Of a stretch of 34,210 bases of DNA, positions 1 through 8,000 are shown in pieces. The notes beneath the pieces were generated by a model. It was not told the origin of the DNA and ran no database searches. It worked only from the letters and a program-made list of their open reading frames with translations. The position numbers were made by a program, and so were the translations under genes. The first letter of the stretch is position 1. Each line of letters starts with the position of its first letter. This DNA comes from Cryomorphaceae bacterium (GTDB taxonomy: Bacteria > Bacteroidota > Bacteroidia > Flavobacteriales > Schleiferiaceae), in the NCBI GenBank assembly GCA_007116495.1, contig SKIJ01000075.1:1-34210 (forward strand). The letters run 5' to 3'.

Positions 1-1707
1 GTTGATGTGTATTCGGCAAGTTTTGGCGCCGAATACGGAAGTAGAAATTCTGCGGTAATGGATGTAAAACTCCGCTCTGGAGATCGGAAAAACCTCCGCG
101 GAAAACTGCAGGCGTCTACATTCGTCGGAAAGGCAATTTTAGAAGGTCCGCTTGGGCCAAAAGATGAAGACGGGTTTGCTAATACGTCCTTTTTACTTTC
201 AGCTAAGTCCTCGTATTTAAACGAAACCGCACCTATTCTCTACCCGTATATCGAATCACAATTTGACGGCCTGCCCTTTGTGTTTAACGACTTTTACGGT
301 AAAATCAGTAACCAAATTGACGGTGGTTCCAAATTTAACGGGTTTGGGTTTCGCTTTGACGACCGCGTGAGTTTTCAACCCAATAATACAGTTGGCTGGG
401 TGTCTAGCGGAGGCGGGGTTGACATGCGCTTGATTCCACCCGGATCAACCACCATCATCGATATGAATTTTGGCTTTTCACGTTACGACATCGACGCGGA
501 TTTTGGTGATGGTCAGCCCCGCGAAAGCAGCATCACCGGGTTTAATGTAGGCATTGATATGACCTATTTGGTTGGTGAAAGCGATGAAGCAAAGTTTGGT
601 CTGCAAGCCATTGGCTACGGAACGGAATACAATTTTGTTAATCCTGTAGGACGAACGTTTAGCCGTGAGTCCAACTCAACCGAAATGGGAGGGTACTTTA
701 AGTACAGAATCAATCGCAACCGTTTGATCATTGATCCGGGAATTCGACTCCAATACTACGGACAGTTGAATGTCGCGTCTTTTGAGCCGCGCATCGGGGC
801 AAAATACCTGCTCAATGAATCTGTTCGCATTAAGGCATCGGCGGGCAGGTTTTCGCAAAACTTAGTAGCAGCCATTTCCGATAGAGAAGTTGTAAACCTC
901 TTTTATGGATTTCTTGACGGTAATGTGTCTTTACCTCCAGATATCGGTGGGGAGCCCATTAACGGTCCGTTGCAAACCTCAAACCACGCTGTACTGGGAG
1001 CCGAAATTGACCTTTCAAGAAACATAGAGCTCACCATAGAGGGGTATGTCAAACAATTTAACCTAGTTACCAACGTCAACCGGAATAAGATATTTGAAGC
1101 CAATGAAGTTGATCCGGGAACACCAGAAATTTTGTGGCGCGATTTTGCACCCGAACGCGGAGTTGCCTATGGTGTTGATGTGTTGTTTAAAGGTACGTGG
1201 GAAAACCTCGGTATTTGGTTAGGGTATTCATGGGCGTATGTCAATCGCGACGATGGTGTGATCGAGTACAATCCCATCTTTGACCGACGGCACAATTTGA
1301 ATCTAGTTGGTAACTATCAATTTGGTAAGGATAAGCGCTGGAATGGCTCGTTTCGATACAACTTTGGATCGGGCTTCCCGTTCACCCCTACACAGGGCTA
1401 CTTTCCATTCTTGCCCTTTACAGACGCTCAAGGAAACCCCAACTCCGGATTCGATTACACATCTGAGAATGCCGCCATAGGGGCAATATTTGGAGATGTT
1501 AATACAGCGCGATTGCCTTATTATCACCGTGTAGACATCAGTGCAAACTACACCATTCCTTTAAAGAAGAGGAGCAAGCTGGAGATTACAGCAGGTGTCA
1601 CCAATATTCTCAATCGTGAGAATATTTTTTACTTCGATCGCGACGCGTTTGAACGCATCGATCAGTTGCCAATTCTGCCCACTGCAGGTGTTATTTTTAG
1701 TTTTTAA
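1..1707 (+). CDS. TonB-dependent receptor, C-terminal part (5' end outside window)
   Basis: The frame is open from base 1, so the start codon and the plug domain lie upstream and about 568 codons are visible. The first residues (VYSASFGAEYGSRNSAVMDV) resemble the end of a TonB receptor plug, after which comes a long run of alternating aromatic/polar beta strands. Typical outer-membrane barrel features are present, such as GYSWAYVNRDDG followed by a FDRRHNLNLVGNY segment, and a C-terminal strand ending in Phe (GVIFSF). Such proteins import large substrates across the outer membrane using TonB/ExbBD energy. The substrate cannot be inferred because the N-terminal part and any SusD-like partner are not visible. 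The next gene starts 158 bp downstream and is metabolic, so it gives no clue to the ligand. Confidence 0.85.
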   Translation, partial: VDVYSASFGAEYGSRNSAVMDVKLRSGDRKNLRGKLQASTFVGKAILEGPLGPKDEDGFANTSFLLSAKSSYLNETAPILYPYIESQFDGLPFVFNDFYGKISNQIDGGSKFNGFGFRFDDRVSFQPNNTVGWVSSGGGVDMRLIPPGSTTIIDMNFGFSRYDIDADFGDGQPRESSITGFNVGIDMTYLVGESDEAKFGLQAIGYGTEYNFVNPVGRTFSRESNSTEMGGYFKYRINRNRLIIDPGIRLQYYGQLNVASFEPRIGAKYLLNESVRIKASAGRFSQNLVAAISDREVVNLFYGFLDGNVSLPPDIGGEPINGPLQTSNHAVLGAEIDLSRNIELTIEGYVKQFNLVTNVNRNKIFEANEVDPGTPEILWRDFAPERGVAYGVDVLFKGTWENLGIWLGYSWAYVNRDDGVIEYNPIFDRRHNLNLVGNYQFGKDKRWNGSFRYNFGSGFPFTPTQGYFPFLPFTDAQGNPNSGFDYTSENAAIGAIFGDVNTARLPYYHRVDISANYTIPLKKRSKLEITAGVTNILNRENIFYFDRDAFERIDQLPILPTAGVIFSF

Positions 1708-1865
1708 TAATGCACCCTATTTCGTAGTTTTGCACAAAATTGCGGCAAGTGGCCAATGCGTTTTTGATGCATCCCACTGATACCATCGTTTGCTCTATAT
1801 GTAAAGAGTCGTTACGGTTTTATACCCGCCTGCAATTTAATAATTGAAATAATTCAAAAAATAAT

Positions 1866-3221
1866 ATGGCTGATTTTGAACTTGTAATGCCCAAGATGGG
1901 GGAAAGTGTAGCCGAGGCAACCATTACAAAATGGTTGAAGGAAGAAGGAGAAACCATTGAACTAGAGGAAAGCGTTCTTGAAATAGCAACCGATAAAGTG
2001 GACTCTGAAGTTCCTGCGCCGGTAGAAGGAGTACTCAAAAAGAAACTCTTTAGTGAAGATGAGGTGGTACAAGTTGGCTCGGCAATCGCCATAATAGAAA
2101 TTGAAGGGTCTGCTGCATCATCTAACGGTGCTGAAACCAAAGAAGAAAAACCGGCTGAAGCACCTGCTGCTGCTGCCGAAGCAGAATCCATAGCCGCACA
2201 AGGTGCTGCAGCGGTTGAAGGCGGTAAAATACCGGCCCGTACCGAAAGTGGCCGTTTTTATTCACCGTTGGTTCGCAGCATCGCCGAAGAAGAAGGCGTC
2301 TCGCTCAATGAGTTGAATGGAATAAACGGGAGTGGAAACGAAGGTCGTGTCACGAAGTCAGACGTGCTATCGTACTTGAAAACCAGAGGGTCTGCCCCGG
2401 CTCCGCAAGCAGAACCGGCACCTTCTGCACAGCCCGCGCCATCATCGCGTTCTGCTGCACCGGCTAAGCCGGCACCAAGTAAAATGCCAACGCCTCCCGT
2501 CGACGCCCGTCCAGGAGATGAAATCATTGAAATGGATCGCATGCGTCGCATCATTGCCGATAACATGGTAATGTCTAAGCACACATCACCGCACGTCACT
2601 TCTTTTGTGGAAGCCGATGTGACCAACATCGTGATGTGGCGCAACAAAGTCAAAAATGAATTTTTACAACGCGAGGGAGAAAAAATCACCTTTACGCCAA
2701 TATTCATTGAAGCCATTGCGAGGACCATACGCGATTTCCCAATGATTAACGTTTCGGTAGATGGCCACAACATCATCAAGCGCAAGGACATCAATATTGG
2801 GATGGCAACCGCACTCCCCAGCGGTAACCTCATTGTTCCCGTGATTAAAAATGCTGATCAGTTAAACTTGGTTGGTTTGACCAAAAAAGTAAACGATTTA
2901 GCGCGCCGTGCAAGAGAAAACAAACTCGGTTCGGACGATATTCAGCACGGAACGTACACCATTTCAAATGTTGGTAGTTTTGGCAATGTAATGGGAACGC
3001 CAATCATTCCGCAACCTCAAGTGGCCGTGATGGCTGTCGGGTCTATCCGTAAAAAACCGGTCGTTGTTGAAACTCCCCAGGGTGACGTCATTGCGGTACG
3101 ACATATGATGTTCTTATCGCATTCCTACGACCACCGTGTTGTAGACGGAGCACTAGGTGGTATGTTTGTTCGCAAACTGGCCGATTACCTCGAAGCATTT
3201 GACCCCAACAGGGAACTTTAA
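1866..3221 (+). CDS. 2-oxoacid dehydrogenase E2 (dihydrolipoamide acyltransferase)
   Basis: This 451-residue protein is the acyltransferase core subunit of a 2-oxoacid dehydrogenase complex. An N-terminal lipoyl domain (about 1-80) carries the lipoylated lysine in EIATDKVDSEV (K44). Ala/Glu-rich and Pro/Ala-rich linkers flank a peripheral-subunit-binding domain (about 130-168, SPLVRSIAEEEGVSLNEL). The catalytic domain (about 215-451) ends with the DHRVVDG active-site motif (H423, D427). Bacteroidota usually annotate this form as a branched-chain or general 2-oxoacid E2. The sequence alone does not separate pyruvate, 2-oxoglutarate and branched-chain specificity. No E1 gene is adjacent; an E3 (lpdA) lies 7 kb away on the other strand. 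A TAnnTTTG-like -7 box (TAGTTTTG, 1725-1732) lies upstream without a clear -33 partner. Confidence 0.93.
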   Translation: MADFELVMPKMGESVAEATITKWLKEEGETIELEESVLEIATDKVDSEVPAPVEGVLKKKLFSEDEVVQVGSAIAIIEIEGSAASSNGAETKEEKPAEAPAAAAEAESIAAQGAAAVEGGKIPARTESGRFYSPLVRSIAEEEGVSLNELNGINGSGNEGRVTKSDVLSYLKTRGSAPAPQAEPAPSAQPAPSSRSAAPAKPAPSKMPTPPVDARPGDEIIEMDRMRRIIADNMVMSKHTSPHVTSFVEADVTNIVMWRNKVKNEFLQREGEKITFTPIFIEAIARTIRDFPMINVSVDGHNIIKRKDINIGMATALPSGNLIVPVIKNADQLNLVGLTKKVNDLARRARENKLGSDDIQHGTYTISNVGSFGNVMGTPIIPQPQVAVMAVGSIRKKPVVVETPQGDVIAVRHMMFLSHSYDHRVVDGALGGMFVRKLADYLEAFDPNREL

Positions 3222-3236
3222 TCACTAAACATACAG

Positions 3237-3259
3237 AGGGAACTTAGGTTCCCTTTTTT
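3237..3259 (+). terminator. Hairpin with T-tract downstream of the E2 gene
   Basis: A 7-bp stem (AGGGAAC / GTTCCCT) with a TTAG loop is followed directly by a run of six T, which is the form of an intrinsic terminator. It begins 15 nt after the E2 stop codon. The T-tract ends only 3 nt before the ATG of the exonuclease gene, so it also occupies that gene's ribosome-binding region. Confidence 0.65.
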
Positions 3260-3262
3260 ATT

Positions 3263-4024
3263 ATGAACATCCAACTCAATAAACCCCTTTGCATCTTTGA
3301 CCTGGAAACAACGGGCGTGCAAGTAACAAAAGACCGCATTGTAGAAATGGCGGCTGTAAAAATCTATCCCGATGGCACGGAAGACGTAAAGCGCTGGTTG
3401 GTCAATCCCGGTGTGCCCATTCCTCCGGAAACCACCGCCATCCACGGCATCTCCGATGCCGATGTTGCCGACGCACCAACCTTTAAGGAAATCGGAGGAA
3501 GCATATTGGCATTCATCGACAACAGTGACCTTGGCGGTTATAATTGCAATAAGTTCGATGTTCCTCTATTCGTGGAGGAATGTTTGAGAAACGGGTATGA
3601 TTTTGATTTGGAAAAGCGCAAGGTGGTCGATGTGCAAAACATCTTCCACCGCATGGAACAGCGTACGCTCTCCGCGGCGTACAAGTTCTATTGTAATAAA
3701 TCTTTAGAAGACGCCCATACCGCAGAAGCAGACACCGTTGCTACTTGGGAGGTTCTCAAGGCACAAGTAGATCGTTACGACGAAGTGGAGGGCAACATGG
3801 ATTTTCTTGCGGAGTTTTCCAATCGGCAAAAAATTGCTGATGTGGCCGGTTTTATTGCCTACAATAAAGAAGGTGTGGAAGTGTTTACATTTGGCAAATA
3901 CCGCAACACCCCCGTACGCGACGTGCTCACCGAAAACCCCGGTTATTTCAGCTGGATGCAACAAGCCGATTTTCCGTTGTACACCAAAAAAGTGTTGACG
4001 CGCATTAAACTGGCAATGATGTAG
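3263..4024 (+). CDS. DEDDh 3'-5' exonuclease, DnaQ/ExoX-like
   Basis: A 253-residue protein with the DEDDh exonuclease motifs. Exo I is FDLETTG (D13, E15). Exo II lies in GYNCNKFDVPLF (about residue 100). Exo III is HTAEAD (H152, D157). A C-terminal segment containing FGKYRNTPVRDVLTENPGYF resembles the small domain found at the end of ExoX-type exonucleases and some Bacteroidota DnaQ-like proteins. It probably degrades or proofreads DNA 3' to 5'. It is too short to call it the polymerase III epsilon subunit with confidence. The start ATG lies 3 nt after a terminator-like hairpin. The stop codon lies inside the left arm of a palindromic repeat array (4021-4131), so the last two codons are close to repeat sequence. 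Confidence 0.87.
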   Translation: MNIQLNKPLCIFDLETTGVQVTKDRIVEMAAVKIYPDGTEDVKRWLVNPGVPIPPETTAIHGISDADVADAPTFKEIGGSILAFIDNSDLGGYNCNKFDVPLFVEECLRNGYDFDLEKRKVVDVQNIFHRMEQRTLSAAYKFYCNKSLEDAHTAEADTVATWEVLKAQVDRYDEVEGNMDFLAEFSNRQKIADVAGFIAYNKEGVEVFTFGKYRNTPVRDVLTENPGYFSWMQQADFPLYTKKVLTRIKLAMM

Positions 4025-4131
4025 AGACGCAAAATATTGCGTCTCTACCCAATTACATAAAATATTGCGTCTCTACCCAATTACATAAAATATTGCGTCT
4101 CTACCCAATTACATAAAATATTGCGTCTCTA
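4021..4131. repeat. Palindrome plus tandem 28-bp repeat array
   Basis: A perfect inverted repeat lies at 4021-4048: arms GTAGAGACGC (4021-4030) and GCGTCTCTAC (4039-4048) around an 8-nt AT loop. The right arm plus an AT-rich linker is then repeated at an exact 28-bp period, with GCGTCTCTA at 4039, 4067, 4095 and 4123; the last copy differs at its final arm base (G for C). There is only one left arm, so four right arms could compete for it. The exonuclease stop codon (4022-4024) sits inside the left arm. There are no unique spacers, so this is not a CRISPR array. In RNA it would form a strong hairpin at the mRNA 3' end without a T-tract. Confidence 0.9.
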
Positions 4132-4237
4132 GCCAATTACGCAGAATCATGTGTTACGTTTAACGACGTAGACGTTATTGTATCACATCCATTTCGTAAT
4201 ATTATTGAGACATTATAAAATAAACGATTAAAGCAAA

Positions 4238-4852
4238 ATGAAAATCATTTGTGTTGGACGAAATTATGCGGCGCACGCGGCCGAGTTAAAAAACGACGTC
4301 CCTAAAGAGCCGGTGATTTTTCTCAAGCCGGATACCGCGCGTTTGAAAAGTGGAGAAACCTTTTATCTGCCCTCATTTACCAGAAATGTTCACTACGAAG
4401 CCGAGCTTTTGGTGCGTATCAATCGCATGGGGAAGTTCATCGAAGAGGCGTTTGCGCACAAATATTACAATGAGGTATCTGTGGGGATTGATTTTACTGC
4501 GCGTGATGTGCAATCCGCATTAAAAGCAAAAGGATTGCCTTGGGAACGTGCAAAAGCCTTTGACGGATCGGCTGCAATAGGTGAGTGGGTCAAGCTCGAC
4601 GCATTGAACAAGGACATTGGCGATTTGAATTTCTCGCTTGAAAAAAATGGGGAGCGCGTACAAAATGGCCACACCTCACACATGCTATTTGGCGTGGATG
4701 CGCTGATTGCAAACATCTCAACATTCATCACATTAAAAGTTGGGGACGTTATTTTTACCGGTACTCCGGCTGGTGTATCTTCTGTAAAGCGCGGTGATAC
4801 GCTTAGGTGCTGCTTGGAACAAAAGCCCGTCTTTACGTGTGTTGTTGACTGA
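4238..4852 (+). CDS. Fumarylacetoacetate hydrolase family protein
   Basis: A 204-residue single-domain member of the FAH family. Family motifs are the N-terminal IICVGRNYAAHAAEL, the acidic metal-binding motif HYEAELLV (E54, E56), GIDFTARDVQ (D85), KAFDGSAAIG and the C-terminal GDVIFTGTPAGV. Family members hydrolyse or decarboxylate acylpyruvates or isomerise oxo-dienoates using Mg2+ or Mn2+. This short form, with HpaG/YcgM-like architecture, often acts on acylpyruvate or oxaloacetate. There are no catabolic neighbours, so the substrate is open and a role in metabolite repair is as likely as aromatic degradation. It stands alone, 213 bp after the exonuclease and 217 bp before the next start. 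Confidence 0.9.
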   Translation: MKIICVGRNYAAHAAELKNDVPKEPVIFLKPDTARLKSGETFYLPSFTRNVHYEAELLVRINRMGKFIEEAFAHKYYNEVSVGIDFTARDVQSALKAKGLPWERAKAFDGSAAIGEWVKLDALNKDIGDLNFSLEKNGERVQNGHTSHMLFGVDALIANISTFITLKVGDVIFTGTPAGVSSVKRGDTLRCCLEQKPVFTCVVD

Positions 4853-4940
4853 AGTAGAAGCGTCAAATCTGAGGATTATTCCGTTTAGTCATTAAAATTG
4901 CTCGTTGAATAATTCAATGGGTTCGTTAGCGTTTTCTACT

Positions 4941-4971
4941 TTTGTATATAGCTTTTTTAATTGTATCTTTG
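4941..4971 (+). promoter_or_regulatory. Bacteroidota-type promoter for the large secreted protein gene
   Basis: TTTG at 4941-4944, a 19-bp spacer and TATCTTTG at 4964-4971 match the Bacteroidota consensus (TTTG, 19-21 bp, TAnnTTTG). A second -7-like box, TACTTTTG (4937-4944), overlaps the -33 box. The predicted transcript start is near 4978, giving a leader of roughly 90 nt before the ATG at 5070. Confidence 0.6.
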
Positions 4972-5069
4972 ACAATTGTAACGATTATGCATGCATTAAA
5001 ACTGATGTATTGCTAAAAATCTAAAATAGAAAAACAGCGTTATTGCCTATAACTCAATTGTACAAATTC

Positions 5070-8000
5070 ATGAGACGATTTTTTAACAAGCTCATCATTG
5101 GTGCACTACTCATCGGAAGTGGTGTGTTGCACGCTCAGACAGCTTTTATCGACACGGTCTTTTTTGAAAACTTTGACTCGACGGTTGTTCAGGGTCAAGT
5201 TTACAGAGATACAACTCTAGCTGGTAACACACAATGGGTGCAGTTTGATAGTATTCCCAATGCACCTTCATCACCTAACAGCTGGCGCTCTGTGTCAGGA
5301 ACCAATCCGGGCCGGTCGTATTGGGAAACACCGGTAATGGATTTTACCGGATTGGTGTATATACTTCTAGAATTTGAACACATTGCAAAAATTCACTCCA
5401 CCGATCGCGGTCGAATTGAATATTCCATAGGTGGTGGGCCGTGGACCATCATGAATGCAACGCAAGGAAGTAACGTTACGTATTTAGGAGAATCGCAGAA
5501 CTATCCTCAGAACTGGTATTTCAATGAAGGAAACTACCCCCCACAACTGTTTCCTGCTCCCGGAGATAATTGGGGAGGTATTAATCACCCCATAGGAAGT
5601 ATCCCTTGGCCACAGAGCAATTGGTGGCGTCAAGAAATTTTTGATATGTCGGGTGAATTCGCCAACGAAGACAGTGTTGTGCTCCGTTTTAATCACGATT
5701 ATACCAATGTAAGTGCATTTAACCAGATTCCACCCGCTTATCCTGGATGGTTTGTAGACAACGTTTACATCATTGGAGCCGATTGTAATTTGATACCACC
5801 CGAAGTTACGTTTACCCTCACGCCACCTGCTACGTTTGATAACAGACCAGTTGGACTCCAGCCTTGTGATGGTGATTATGCCATTGCGTTGGATGCCACA
5901 GATAACATCGGAATCGACAGTGTTGAATTGTTCTACCGTTTCAATAATGGACCATGGCAGCGCTCAAATATGCCTAATGTTAGTGGTGATAGGTACTTGG
6001 ATTCTATTATTGGAACAAATGTGGGTGATACCATAGATTATTACGTAGTCGCTTGGGATTCTGCGTGTCCCAACAGTACGCGACGTCCAGCTAATGTAAA
6101 TCAGTTTTATACGTTTTGGGTGGAAGAGGGCATTCCGACAAAATGTTCCAATAATTCAAATAACCAAACATACTGGCAGTGTGGAGGATTAATCGTGCCA
6201 TTCATTCAACAAACGCTTCCTTGGGTTGAGGATTTTCAAGGTACGGAGTGGGTTGCTGGAACAGGTGCGGGAACGTCCGGTTCCCAACACAGGGGAGATA
6301 TGCCTATTAATGCTGGAGAGGACTGGGGCGTTTTCCCAGGACTTAATATAGGAACATTTGCATGGTCTGTACGTGCCGGCGCGACGCCAACAAGCTTGAC
6401 CGGTCCCAGCGTGGATAACACCATTGGAGGGCCGGGCGGTAAGTACGTTTACGCTGCTGCCATGCAGGGCTCTGGCTCACTGCAAACAATTTTAACAACA
6501 CCGTGTATTGTCGTCCCTGAAGACTCATGTCTCTACGCTGAGTTTTTCTATTACATGTTTGGACAAAATGTACAAGAGCTCCGAATGGACATTGATACAG
6601 GATCCGATACAGAGTCTTGGGTTAATGGTATATGGCAGTTGTCTGGCCAACAGCAAACTAGTGACGATGAACCGTGGCGTCGTGCTTACGTCGATTTGGC
6701 GCCATACATTGGTGGAGGCAAGACCATTCGCCTCCGCTGGAGAGCAACAAAATTAGGGTCTTTACCTCGTGCGGATATTGCCATCGATGACATTCGCATT
6801 GACTTCGCCCCCACCGCAGATTTTGAAGCAGAACTTTTGACAGAGCCTTTAGGAATTGGTTGTGGTTTTGGTACGGATGAAGATGTGACGATGATCGTGC
6901 GTAACCTTGGCTGTCAAACAGCCACCAACATACCGGTTGCCTACAATGTAAATGGAGGTGCTCCCGTTTGGGATACCATTTCTGGCCCCATGGCTCAAGG
7001 CGATACCGTTTTATTTACATTTTCCAGTGGAGTAGATTTATCCACAGTAGGTACATACGACATTAAAGCGTGGACGTCCATTTTCGGTGATGCCGACAAC
7101 TCAAATGATACAACAAATACAGTAACCGTTATATCCGAACCGGTTGTCAGCACCTTTCCTCATGTCATAGACTTCGATGGCCCGGGTAATACACCTGGCA
7201 TAGGAACGTTCGCTGCACCCGGAACCATTGCTACAACTGATTGGGAACGAATCCCTGATCCTACCGCCCCCGGTGCATCCGGTTATGCGTTTATGGTTGG
7301 TGAAGGTATGACGCCTACCGTTGGAACCGGACCATTCTCTGATGTCAGTGGTTTTGGTAACTACTTGTATGCCGAGGGTAATTTCGGTAACGCGTCTACA
7401 CCTGCCATGTTTGAATCGAGATGCTTTGATATATCAACTTTGAATAATCCGGTATTTGAGCTATGGTACCATGGGTATGTAGCAAGTAATGCATTTGACT
7501 CGTTGTGTGTAAACTTCCTTCCACAAGGTGCAGCTACTTGGCAGACCCCTCCAGGAGGTCGTATTACATCGTTTACTCAGTCCGACGAGCTAGATCCATG
7601 GACATATCGCAAGTTCGATTTGAGCACTTACAATGCAGACCAAGTAAAGGTTCGTGTGGTCGCGTATCGCAGAACTGGTAATGATCGCTGTGATGTTGCC
7701 ATTGACAATATTGCGGTTTACGACGAGCTTACACAAGATGCCGGTGTTGTAAATATTCAACCACCAGGGCTCGCTTTGCCATTGGCGGTAAACCCAATGC
7801 CTACGATTCACATCCGTAACTACGGTTCGCAAAACCTTACATCTGTACCTATTGAGGTTACCGTAACACCACTTTGTGGCCCCAATCAAGGAACGCCTAC
7901 ATCATATAATGTGACGGCTACCGTAAACATTGCTCCAGGCAATGTGGGCACATTCCAAGTTCCGGCAAGTACTGGGCTTGTATGGCCCGAAGGTCGTTCC

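Noticed and set aside
2258-2833. 191-codon open frame on the minus strand
   Set aside because: It is antisense to the E2 gene; its Gly/Ala-rich middle is the reverse of the Pro/Ala linker.
4039-4131. Possible CRISPR array (28-bp period)
   Set aside because: The units are directly tandem with no unique spacers, and no cas genes are in the window.
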